Source: JAQVEM01 sp964556165 (GTDB lineage: Bacteria > Actinomycetota > Humimicrobiia > Humimicrobiales > Humimicrobiaceae). From it: a stretch of 21,646 bases of DNA. The notes beneath the pieces are model-generated. The model saw only the letters and a list, made by a program, of their open reading frames with translations. It had not been told where the DNA came from and made no database searches. The stretch lies in assembly GCA_964556165.1 (NCBI GenBank), contig CAZKVH010000022.1, forward strand, positions 1 to 21,646, read 5' to 3'. The translations under genes and the position numbers were made by a program. Below are positions 6,315-12,804 of the stretch, piece by piece; the stretch's first letter is position 1; every line of letters begins with the position of its first letter.

Positions 6315-7367
6315 TTAATATGCTTCTATTAAAATAGGCTCTTTGCTGTCCCTTACCGGTAATTTACTTTCATTAAGTCTGACATTGAAATTACCCATCT
6401 TTAATTTTTTGCCTCTGGAATCACCGCAAATAATATATTGCTTTTTTAAGTTTAAATTTTTTAAAATAGTTTTACAAGAACTATAGCCACTTATCAGGTC
6501 AATACCCTTTCTGGTTAAAACAAAAACAGGTATTTTTCTCGAAAGCTGAATTACTGCCTTTTCTCCTATTATTTTTCTTACCTTATCTGACGCACAGCTC
6601 CATACGATATCAGCATATTCACCTATCTTATTAACACTATCTCTGTATAATCCTGTAGTGCAGACAGCAAGCGATGTTATAGATATTTTTAAGTCATTTT
6701 CTAACTTTCCAGGAATATCGGCCGAACCATCCATTGAAGCATTAACTGTAACTGCTATATTTTTATATCCAAGAGAAGCAGCCTTTTCTATACCTTTTCC
6801 CTGGTCGATTCTGGCATCAGAGAAGACTACATATGAACCTTCTTTCTCAAGTTTTTCCATTACTTCCCTTATGGGAGAGGTATAAAAAATTCCATTCATG
6901 CGTGCCCCAATCCCCTGAACGATATCAGGATTATCCACAATCACTGTCCCCGCACCATCGCAAACCACCACAGCTGCATCTATGAGCTTCTTTTTTAAAG
7001 CATACATTAAAATTTCAGAAGCCCCGTATGGTATCGATATATTCTTACTGAACAACTGACGATTTTTCTTGAAGTGACCGTACCTGGCTATCTTTGATTC
7101 TACTGCCTTCTTTATAGCTTCCTTAATCAGGTATGGATTACTTGAGGAATTCAAATCCTTGTATAAAGACCCTGCAAGGGGGCAAAATATCATGTAAGGT
7201 TCTGTAACTTGTATAACACTACCGTTTGATATAACTACATATGAAGAATAAAATCTTATAATGTGTATGTCGCTAAAATTCTTATCATCACTGCACTTAC
7301 TGATATATTCTATTATATATTTTATATCTTTTTCTCTCTTAAATAATTCCTTAATTTCAGCATTCAT
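6315..7367 (-). CDS. DUF2099 family protein (methanogenesis marker 8-like)
   Basis: This 350-aa protein resembles the DUF2099 family, annotated in archaea as methanogenesis marker protein 8 and of unknown biochemical function. Conserved segments are CPL at 62-64, SIPYGASE at 111-118, VCDGAGTVI at 135-143 and VQGIGARMNGIFYTSPI at 150-166, followed by an alternating strand/helix C-terminal half. No membrane spans or signal peptide are seen. It starts at an ATG behind a G-rich ribosome site, 37 bases after the second MinD-type ATPase, and is followed after 19 bases by the metallo-beta-lactamase protein. It is therefore almost certainly co-transcribed with the Fe-S ATPases. Cofactor modification or methyl-transfer-related chemistry is the inference from context. 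The family call rests on motif recall, so moderate confidence is given. Confidence 0.72.
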   Translation of the reverse strand: MNAEIKELFKREKDIKYIIEYISKCSDDKNFSDIHIIRFYSSYVVISNGSVIQVTEPYMIFCPLAGSLYKDLNSSSNPYLIKEAIKKAVESKIARYGHFKKNRQLFSKNISIPYGASEILMYALKKKLIDAAVVVCDGAGTVIVDNPDIVQGIGARMNGIFYTSPIREVMEKLEKEGSYVVFSDARIDQGKGIEKAASLGYKNIAVTVNASMDGSADIPGKLENDLKISITSLAVCTTGLYRDSVNKIGEYADIVWSCASDKVRKIIGEKAVIQLSRKIPVFVLTRKGIDLISGYSSCKTILKNLNLKKQYIICGDSRGKKLKMGNFNVRLNESKLPVRDSKEPILIEAY

Positions 7368-7404
7368 TATCTAAATTTCCCCCTATGTTATTTCACTTTT
7401 AAAG

Positions 7405-8292
7405 CTATGATTGCTTTTCTAAATCCTTTTTTAGATTTTCCCATATATTACGAACAGCTTCTATAACTCTACTATTTGAGTATTCCACAACTGTCTTGCC
7501 ATTTACAACTGATTCTACTACTGATTTATCAAAAACTACCCTGCCGAGAATCCCGATATTTTTATTAATTAACCAGTTTTCTATCTTAGTTGTTATATCG
7601 TAATTTAAATCATACTTATTTATTATTGCTTTTGCCGGAATATTAAAATGACTGGTAACATCAACTACCCTTTCTGCATCATGCAATCCCGACAATGTTG
7701 GTTCAATTACAATTACCGCACAATCTACTCCTGTAATAGAAGCAATTACCGGACAGCCTATTCCGGGAGAGCCGTCTATAATAACCCACTGGAAATTTCT
7801 TTCTTCGGCAATTTCTTTTGCTTTTTGTCTTACAAGTGTTACAAGCTTTCCCGAGTTTTCTTCAGCAACACCGAGTCTTGCATGCACCAGGGGACCGAAT
7901 CTTGTATCCGATATAAACCAGCTGCCAGAAACATTTTCCCTCATCTCTATAGCATTTACGGGGCAGACCCTGCTACAAAAAGAACATCCTTCACAGGAAA
8001 TAGTGTCAATGGTAAAGTCATCCCTTATTGCGTCAAACCTGCATATATCCCTGCATATACCACAATCTATGCATTTTTCTTTATCGGTAAAAGCAGTAAC
8101 GCCACTTTTAAAAATATGTGATTCTTTTATTTCATGCTCCAGCAGTAAATGTAAATCTGCCGCATCTACATCACAGTCTGCCATAACTTTATCTTCCGCC
8201 AGCCCGGCGAAAGCCCCGGCGATAACAGTCTTGCCTGTACCGCCTTTCCCACTTATAATAACAATTTGTTTGACTCTCTTATTTTCTGCCAT
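7405..8292 (-). CDS. MinD-superfamily ATPase with inserted 2[4Fe-4S] ferredoxin domain (second copy)
   Basis: This 295-aa protein is a MinD/Mrp-class P-loop ATPase (COG1149 type) with a bacterial ferredoxin domain inserted after the first strand-helix unit. GKGGTGKT at 15-22 is the deviant Walker A. Cysteines 74, 77, 80 and 84, then 100, 103, 106 and 110, form two CxxCxxCxxxC [4Fe-4S] motifs. DGSPGIGCP at 173-181 is the switch II region with an extra Cys-Pro. Such proteins occur in pairs in anaerobes and are linked to assembly or insertion of metal-sulfur clusters, including the orange-protein systems of Desulfovibrio. The start ATG follows GAGGAT at about 11 bases. It lies 27 bases after its paralogue, in the same operon. 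The paired copies probably act as a heteromer (inference). Confidence 0.9.
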   Translation of the reverse strand: MAENKRVKQIVIISGKGGTGKTVIAGAFAGLAEDKVMADCDVDAADLHLLLEHEIKESHIFKSGVTAFTDKEKCIDCGICRDICRFDAIRDDFTIDTISCEGCSFCSRVCPVNAIEMRENVSGSWFISDTRFGPLVHARLGVAEENSGKLVTLVRQKAKEIAEERNFQWVIIDGSPGIGCPVIASITGVDCAVIVIEPTLSGLHDAERVVDVTSHFNIPAKAIINKYDLNYDITTKIENWLINKNIGILGRVVFDKSVVESVVNGKTVVEYSNSRVIEAVRNIWENLKKDLEKQS

Positions 8293-8319
8293 TTCTTATT
8301 ATTATCCTCACCAATCTTT

Positions 8320-9162
8320 TCAAGTTGTGGAACTCTTAATTTTTTCTGTTTCCTCATATAATCGCCTGAATTTACTCCTGTATTCAGGCAAAGATTCTAT
8401 AATAGCTTCTCCTCTTGAATAAGCTTCGGCTATTCTTCTATCAAATGGTATTCTCATAAGTACAGGTATATTTTCTTTTTCGCAGTATTTATCTATCCTG
8501 CTGTCACCTAAATCTGAGCGGTTAATTATAACACCTGATGGAATATCTAGCTTCCTTACCACTTCCACCGCCAGTGTAAGGTCATTTAAACCAAATGGTG
8601 TTGGTTCGGTAACAAGAATTACAAAGTCGGTGTCTTTTATTGCAGTTATTAACGGGCAGGAAGTTCCGGGAGGAGCATCAATAATCACATCAATTTTTTT
8701 ATCAATATGTTTCTTGACTTCCCTTATAACAGGGGGAGACATCATCATCCCTATATTAAGCTTGCCATGTACGAATTTAATCCCGTTTCTCGCGCCGGAC
8801 TCTACAATGCCAATTTCCTTATCTTTTTCATATATGGCTTTCTCCGGACAAAAAAAAGTGCAGGAACCACATCCATGGCATAATTCTGGGAAAATAAGAA
8901 CTTCTTTATTAACTACAGTAATTGCATTGAATTCACAAACTTCCTGGCAGACTCCGCAGGCAGTGCACTTATCCTTATAGACCTCTGGAACAGGAATAAA
9001 AACAGCTTTCTTTTCATGGAAAGCCGGTTTTATAAAAATATGACAGTTTGGTTCCTCAACATCGCAATCTAATAATTGAACATCACCTAATGATAAAGCC
9101 AGATTAACAGCTACAGTTGTCTTGCCTGTACCGCCCTTACCGCTGGCAACCGATATTATCAC
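8320..9162 (-). CDS. MinD-superfamily ATPase with inserted 2[4Fe-4S] ferredoxin domain (first copy)
   Basis: This 280-aa paralogue of the next gene has the same architecture. GKGGTGKT lies at 8-15. Two [4Fe-4S] motifs use cysteines 66, 69, 72, 76 and 95, 98, 101, 105, and DAPPGTSCP lies at 162-170. Role as for COG1149 ATPases: nucleotide-driven handling of Fe-S or mixed-metal clusters, probably with the COG1433 protein encoded just upstream. It starts at a GTG preceded by GGGAG at 5-8 bases. Its N-terminus begins almost at the P-loop, which is normal for the family. The two copies differ in switch II wording and in the residues around the ferredoxin insert, so they are diverged rather than a recent duplication. 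Confidence 0.9.
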   Translation of the reverse strand: MIISVASGKGGTGKTTVAVNLALSLGDVQLLDCDVEEPNCHIFIKPAFHEKKAVFIPVPEVYKDKCTACGVCQEVCEFNAITVVNKEVLIFPELCHGCGSCTFFCPEKAIYEKDKEIGIVESGARNGIKFVHGKLNIGMMMSPPVIREVKKHIDKKIDVIIDAPPGTSCPLITAIKDTDFVILVTEPTPFGLNDLTLAVEVVRKLDIPSGVIINRSDLGDSRIDKYCEKENIPVLMRIPFDRRIAEAYSRGEAIIESLPEYRSKFRRLYEETEKIKSSTT

Positions 9163-9211
9163 TCCAACTCCCTCTTCTGTTAATTGTTCTTACCTATTCT
9201 ATCCCAAAATG

Positions 9212-9559
9212 TTATTCGACATCAGGGTTACTATTATTCTCATATCCTCTATTTTTAAATCTTTCTATCACATCATTTACACTACCAGTAGCTCCTGAAT
9301 AAATTCTTATAGCCGCTGCAGATAAAACTCTGAATGCATTTGGTCCGATATTACCTGAAATTACTACTTTTACACCCATCTCGACGATATTCCTGGATGC
9401 CTGAACACCTGCACCTCCGCGCGCAATTAAGCTCTCATTTTTAATAGCTTCGAAGCTTCCGTTATCAGTGTCATATATAATATAATAAGGGCACCTTGCA
9501 AATCTTGAATCAACCTCAGATTGTAAATTATCACCGCTTGAAGAAATAGCAATTTTCAT
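9212..9559 (-). CDS. COG1433 NifX/NifB-like metal-cofactor carrier protein
   Basis: This 115-aa protein belongs to the dinitrogenase iron-molybdenum cofactor (NifX/NifB C-terminal, COG1433) family. It shows MKIAISSSGD at the N-terminus, SRFARCPYY at 18-26, GGAGVQA at 48-54 and GNIGPNA at 69-75. Relatives bind small metal-sulfur clusters; the Desulfovibrio orange protein (Mo-Cu-S cluster) is in this family. No other nitrogenase gene is present here, so nitrogen fixation should not be inferred. The ATG is preceded by GGAGAG at good spacing. It sits between the DUF134 gene and the first MinD-type ATPase, the usual arrangement in anaerobes. It is the likely cluster-carrying subunit of the system. 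Confidence 0.9.
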   Translation of the reverse strand: MKIAISSSGDNLQSEVDSRFARCPYYIIYDTDNGSFEAIKNESLIARGGAGVQASRNIVEMGVKVVISGNIGPNAFRVLSAAAIRIYSGATGSVNDVIERFKNRGYENNSNPDVE

Positions 9560-9596
9560 TTAATCTCTCCATTCAAAAGTTACTTTACATAAAAAA

Positions 9597-10034
9597 TTAT
9601 TTAAAGACAACCAATCTCTTGCCGCACTCCGGGCACCTTATCTTGCTTAACCTGTAATCCTGAGACTTCCCCTTTATACCTTCTCTCTTAATGTGATAAT
9701 GATATGCACCACTGGTACATCTTTTCTTTATAATGTTTTTATCACAGATATAATTACCGCCTTCGAACTTCAACGCTTTCCCCTCAACGATAGCTGTGAT
9801 AATCTTTTTTCTGGCAGATTTTAATAATCTCTGAAAGGTTGACCTTGATATACCCATTTCCATAGCGGCTTCTCTTTGCTCCAGATCCTGCCTGTCTTTT
9901 AAGTTAAAGGCTTCAATTTCTTCCAGGGTCAATATCATCTCATTTATTTTTCCCAGCGAAACACCCTGCGGCTTATAATAAACATACAGTGGTAGAGTAT
10001 TCACTATCTTGTCCAGCGCCGGTCTTGCTGCCAT
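9597..10034 (-). CDS. DUF134 family DNA-binding protein
   Basis: This 145-aa protein belongs to DUF134 (COG1342), predicted DNA-binding proteins with a sigma-70 region 4-like helix-turn-helix. The core (about 32-92) reads as LTLEEIEAFNLKDRQDLEQ, then REAAMEMGISRSTFQRLL (the HTH) and a basic helix ending GKALKFEGG. The C-terminus has a CPECG motif near residue 134 plus earlier cysteines, possibly a zinc site. The N-terminus is shortened or diverged compared with the usual arginine-proline-rich start. The ATG lies 2 bases after the stop of the glycine-rich gene, so the two are translationally coupled. As the only DNA-binding protein in the operon, it is the best candidate for its regulator (inference). 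Confidence 0.88.
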   Translation of the reverse strand: MAARPALDKIVNTLPLYVYYKPQGVSLGKINEMILTLEEIEAFNLKDRQDLEQREAAMEMGISRSTFQRLLKSARKKIITAIVEGKALKFEGGNYICDKNIIKKRCTSGAYHYHIKREGIKGKSQDYRLSKIRCPECGKRLVVFK

Positions 10035-10036
10035 AT

Positions 10037-10255
10037 CTACCCCCTGGTCATTTTAGCCCCGCACTTGGGACAGGTCATCTCATAGCATGGAACTCCTGCT
10101 TTATGTTCGACTTTGGTGCCACAATCAGGGCATACGCACATCCCACCGGATCCTGCTCCCTGGCCACCCATTCTTCCTCTTCCACCACCACGGCCCAATC
10201 CTCTGCCTGTACCGGAACCCTGGCCCAGAGGTCCTGTTCCATCTCGTCCTGGCAT
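10037..10255 (-). CDS. Small glycine-rich protein with zinc-ribbon tail (DUF5320-like N-terminus)
   Basis: This 72-aa protein starts MPGRDGTGPLGQG, the same N-terminal signature as the DUF5320 protein at 12255-12638. A glycine/arginine-rich stretch follows to about residue 36. The tail carries CVCPDCG and CPKCG, two CxxC pairs that suggest a zinc ribbon or rubredoxin-like metal site. The start is taken as the ATG at 10255: AAGGAG lies 8 bases upstream, whereas an in-frame GTG three codons earlier would overlap that site. It is the first gene of the long operon and is coupled to DUF134. Function is unknown. Such small proteins accompany COG1433 and MinD-type genes in anaerobes. It could bind metal or scaffold the complex. 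Confidence 0.7.
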   Translation of the reverse strand: MPGRDGTGPLGQGSGTGRGLGRGGGRGRMGGQGAGSGGMCVCPDCGTKVEHKAGVPCYEMTCPKCGAKMTRG

Positions 10256-10354
10256 ATATATCACTCCTTATCCATATAATTAAAAAAATAAATATAAAAC
10301 TTATTAATCTATCAATCTCAAAAAAATATCATTATTCCCGGTTACTACTACGAA

Positions 10355-10382
10355 ATTATATTCATAGAACCTCTCAAATCAA
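10355..10382 (-). promoter_or_regulatory. Promoter of the DUF134/COG1433/MinD operon
   Basis: On the minus strand TTGATT (10382-10377) and a perfect TATAAT (10360-10355) are 16 nt apart. The start point would be near 10348, giving a leader of about 90 nt before the glycine-rich gene. No terminator is seen between the radical SAM stop (10430) and this promoter, so read-through from the upstream unit is also possible. Confidence 0.55.
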
Positions 10383-10429
10383 GACAAAACTTTACATTTT
10401 CCTACCGCAACAGTAAACTCTGGAACATC

Positions 10430-11374
10430 TTAGCTCTCTGTCCTAAAATAATATTCTATATCATCATGGGCAGCGTGCTCTATTTCTCCGGAACTCAACA
10501 ATTTATTAACAATTTTAATCACTTCATTAAGATTAAGGCCGAGCGAAGAAGCTATATCCTTTATTTCCATTGGCCTTCTTCCGAGTACCTCTATTATTTC
10601 CTTTTCAATTTCGATTAAACTACTGCTATATTTTTTACGACTGACATCTTCTATTAACAGAGCTTTATTCCCAATAATATCCTTTATTTCCTTCAATCTT
10701 TCTGGTTCTGGTACCTCTGCATAATACCTGCCGGAAAACTTGTCCAGAGACCTGACCGGCGTATTGAGGTGCACCTTTTTAACACTTTTACCCAGGCTAT
10801 CTACTATCCCCTTAAAAATATGTGCTGAGCTCAGATCATCGTTTATACCTTTCATAACCATGATCTCAAGCCATATATCTCCGCTAAAATTGTTTATTAG
10901 GTTCAGTAAACCTGACATATTCCTGTCAAAATCAACTTCTCTCGCAGGTCTGTTTATCTTTTTAAGCATCCGGTCATTAGGTGCATCTATGGATACCTTA
11001 ATTAAGTCAGACTCTTTAATATCATCAACAACGCCACTAAAACCGAGTGTACCTCCGCTCGTAAGTACTGCCGTGGGAACACTGGAATTTTCTTTTACAA
11101 TTTTGATAAGCTTGCCGATATCACTATTTAAAGTCGGCTCTCCCGAGCCTGAAAAGGTAATGTAATCAAGGTAAGGACAATTCTTTATTCTCTTTTTTAG
11201 CTCTGACTCAAATTCCTTAAAATTGACATCAACATACTTTTTCCTCTCTATAGTCTTATGCGTAGTTCTGCCAAGCTGGCAATATATGCAGTCATAAACA
11301 CATACCTTAAGCGGAATTAAATCAATACCAAGAGAATAACCAAATCTTCTTGATAATACAGGCCCGTAAAACAT
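10430..11374 (-). CDS. COG0731-type radical SAM protein with C-terminal winged helix
   Basis: This 314-aa radical SAM enzyme has its [4Fe-4S] cysteines at 25, 29 and 32 (CVYDCIYCQLG, the CxxxCxxC motif). A preceding PVLSRRFGYSLGIDLIP matches the COG0731 group related to the wybutosine enzyme family. SGSGEPT at 75-81 is the SAM-binding GGE-type motif. The last 60 residues (about 255-314, with RRPMEIKDIASSLGLNLNEVIKIVNKLL in two segments) look like a winged helix, possibly for nucleic acid or protein binding. The reaction is unknown. It lies 55 bases after mrp in the same unit, so a role in cofactor or Fe-S maturation is more likely from context than tRNA modification. The ATG has an AAGGGG-type ribosome site. 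Confidence 0.85.
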   Translation of the reverse strand: MFYGPVLSRRFGYSLGIDLIPLKVCVYDCIYCQLGRTTHKTIERKKYVDVNFKEFESELKKRIKNCPYLDYITFSGSGEPTLNSDIGKLIKIVKENSSVPTAVLTSGGTLGFSGVVDDIKESDLIKVSIDAPNDRMLKKINRPAREVDFDRNMSGLLNLINNFSGDIWLEIMVMKGINDDLSSAHIFKGIVDSLGKSVKKVHLNTPVRSLDKFSGRYYAEVPEPERLKEIKDIIGNKALLIEDVSRKKYSSSLIEIEKEIIEVLGRRPMEIKDIASSLGLNLNEVIKIVNKLLSSGEIEHAAHDDIEYYFRTES

Positions 11375-11429
11375 TTAACTCTTACCCCTTTAATATAAAA
11401 AATAAATAATCTTTAATAATTACTAGAAA

Positions 11430-12233
11430 TTAGCTCAATGCTATAATTTTATCCGAAATATCATTAAATGCTTTACTTGCAGCTGTGCTATCTTTTAGCT
11501 CCTTCATATAGATTCTGCCTTCATCACTTAAACTCATCAGTTCGTTATCATATGGAATTGTACCCAGAAATTCGACATTCATCTCCGTGGCAATCTCCTG
11601 CCCTCCTCCGGTTTTAAAAATATCTATCCTCGCCCCGCAATGCGGGCAGGTAAACCCGGAAATATTTTCTATAACCCCTATAAAAGGTATATTTAATTGC
11701 TGCGCAAATCTTATGCTTTTTCTCGCATCCAGAGTCGCTACACTCTGAGGTGTTGTAACTACAATCCCGCCGTTAAGCCCCGGTACCAGTTGTGCTACAC
11801 TGAGGGGCTCATCCCCCGTTCCAGGAGGTGAATCTATTATCATATAATCAATATCGCCCCAGTTAACATCGCTTAAAAACTGCCTTATTAATTTCATCTT
11901 TAGCGGACCTCTCCAGATAACCGGGCTGTCCTCTTTCTCTAAAATAGAAGCGGTACTTACCACCTTCATATTTTCAAAAGCTTTAATAGGTTCTATTTTT
12001 TTGTTTTTACTTAAAAGTTTCTCTTTTTCCAGACCCATTATCTTTATTATATTCGGCCCATGAATATCTACATCAAGAAGTCCTACTTTATAACCTTTAG
12101 TCATAATGCTATATGCAAGATTCACAGAAATTGTTGTCTTCCCGACTCCGCCTTTCCCGCTAAAAACCATAAATTTATTCTTTACGCCCGCCATATTTTC
12201 AGCAATAGATTCATCTTTTAATCCATCATTCAT
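11430..12233 (-). CDS. mrp: Mrp/ApbC-type Fe-S cluster carrier ATPase
   Basis: This 267-aa Mrp/NBP35-family P-loop ATPase carries and transfers [4Fe-4S] clusters to apoproteins. FSGKGGVGKT at 24-33 is the Walker A. DVDIHGPN lies at 54-61, DSPPGTGDEP at 134-143, and CPHC at 196-199 holds the bridging cluster at the dimer interface. The N-terminal MIP18/DUF59 domain of longer bacterial Mrp proteins is absent, as in many anaerobe and archaeal forms. It lies 21 bases after the DUF5320 gene and 55 before the radical SAM gene. Its ATG has AGAGG upstream. With the two ferredoxin-bearing MinD proteins it gives three related ATPases in under 5 kb, consistent with a dedicated cluster-assembly route. 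Confidence 0.93.
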   Translation of the reverse strand: MNDGLKDESIAENMAGVKNKFMVFSGKGGVGKTTISVNLAYSIMTKGYKVGLLDVDIHGPNIIKIMGLEKEKLLSKNKKIEPIKAFENMKVVSTASILEKEDSPVIWRGPLKMKLIRQFLSDVNWGDIDYMIIDSPPGTGDEPLSVAQLVPGLNGGIVVTTPQSVATLDARKSIRFAQQLNIPFIGVIENISGFTCPHCGARIDIFKTGGGQEIATEMNVEFLGTIPYDNELMSLSDEGRIYMKELKDSTAASKAFNDISDKIIALS

Positions 12234-12254
12234 TTATTCACATCCTCTAAAAAA

Positions 12255-12638
12255 TTATTTTTCCTTTTCCTGTTTCTTTGATAGCTCGTCTATTCTTGCC
12301 CTTATGTCATCCAGTTGTTGTTGTAAAGCATCAGCTTGCCTTTCAAGCAACTCCTTTTCCTGACCTGGCTCAATATCCGGGGCAAATGGATATCCTTCTG
12401 CACCTCCCCATGCAGGCCAGTTTACATTATATCTATACCAGCCGGGAAAACCAGCACCATAATGATATCCTTTATATCCACGGGCACCAAAACCGCCTCT
12501 GAATCCTCCACCAAATCCTGCATGCCTTATCCCGTAAGGATTCATATAGCCGGGAGCGGAATAGCCCGGGCAATACCCTGTGCCTCTTCCAGTCATTGGT
12601 CCCATTCCATCAGGTCCCGTACCGTCTCCACCTGGCAT
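12255..12638 (-). CDS. DUF5320 family glycine/tyrosine-rich protein with C-terminal coiled coil
   Basis: This 127-aa protein matches DUF5320: it begins MPGGDGTGPDGMGPMTGRG, then YCPGYSAPGYMNP, followed by glycine/tyrosine/tryptophan-rich low complexity to about residue 90. A charged helix, LLERQADALQQQLDDIRAR and onward, makes up the last 35 residues and is a probable coiled coil. Function is unknown; the family occurs next to Mrp, COG1433 and MinD-type genes in anaerobes. There is no signal peptide. The ATG is supported by a very strong ribosome site (AAAGGAGG, 7 bases). It leads its transcription unit, with a near-consensus promoter at 12710-12738. The shared start signature with the 72-aa protein of the next operon suggests a common binding partner. 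Confidence 0.85.
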   Translation of the reverse strand: MPGGDGTGPDGMGPMTGRGTGYCPGYSAPGYMNPYGIRHAGFGGGFRGGFGARGYKGYHYGAGFPGWYRYNVNWPAWGGAEGYPFAPDIEPGQEKELLERQADALQQQLDDIRARIDELSKKQEKEK

Positions 12639-12668
12639 TTGGATCCCTCCTTTGCATTAAATTTCTCC

Positions 12669-12703
12669 GGGCTTTATATAAAATTAATTATGGTCATAAG
12701 CCC
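12669..12703 (-). promoter_or_regulatory. 5'-end hairpin in the DUF5320/mrp leader
   Basis: The predicted transcript start (near 12703) coincides with GGGCTT, which pairs perfectly with AAGCCC (12674-12669) across 23 nt of A/T-rich loop. This would place a 6-bp hairpin at the very 5' end of the mRNA, which can stabilise a message, and leaves the ribosome site free. Confidence 0.35.
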
Positions 12704-12709
12704 AAAATT

Positions 12710-12738
12710 ATTCTATTTAACATATAGTTATAAGTCAA
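12710..12738 (-). promoter_or_regulatory. Near-consensus promoter of the DUF5320-mrp-radical SAM unit
   Basis: On the minus strand TTGACT (12738-12733) and TAGAAT (12715-12710), each five of six consensus bases, are separated by exactly 17 nt. It begins 5 bases beyond the terminator of the folate operon, as expected for a new transcription unit, and gives a leader of about 65 nt. Confidence 0.65.
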
Positions 12739-12743
12739 GAACC

Positions 12744-12764
12744 AAAAAAGCCTGATTAACAGGC
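12744..12764 (-). terminator. Rho-independent terminator of the folate operon
   Basis: On the minus strand GCCTG, a 5-nt loop and CAGGC (12764-12750) are followed by six T residues (12749-12744). The stem is short but fully G/C-clamped. It lies about 40 bases after the folBK stop. A second stem (GGCAG 12781-12777 with CTGCC 12766-12762) overlaps its 5' arm and would compete with it. Confidence 0.75.
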
Positions 12765-12804
12765 AGGAGGTACACACTGCCGGAATTTTTTAATTATCTA
12801 TTAA

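Noticed and set aside
7648..8422. Long plus-strand open frames (157 and 139 codons) opposite the MinD-type genes
   Set aside because: They lie antisense to strongly conserved ATPase/ferredoxin proteins, encode low-quality sequence and lack ribosome sites. They are composition shadows.
9212..9559. Nitrogen-fixation gene
   Set aside because: The NifX/NifB-like domain is the small COG1433 type and no nifH, nifD, nifK, nifE, nifN or radical SAM NifB is nearby. The MinD and DUF134 context points to an ORP-like system.
12278..12755. Two plus-strand open frames opposite the DUF5320 gene and its leader
   Set aside because: They arise from the glycine-rich codon pattern on the other strand. One would run through the promoter and terminator of the minus-strand units.
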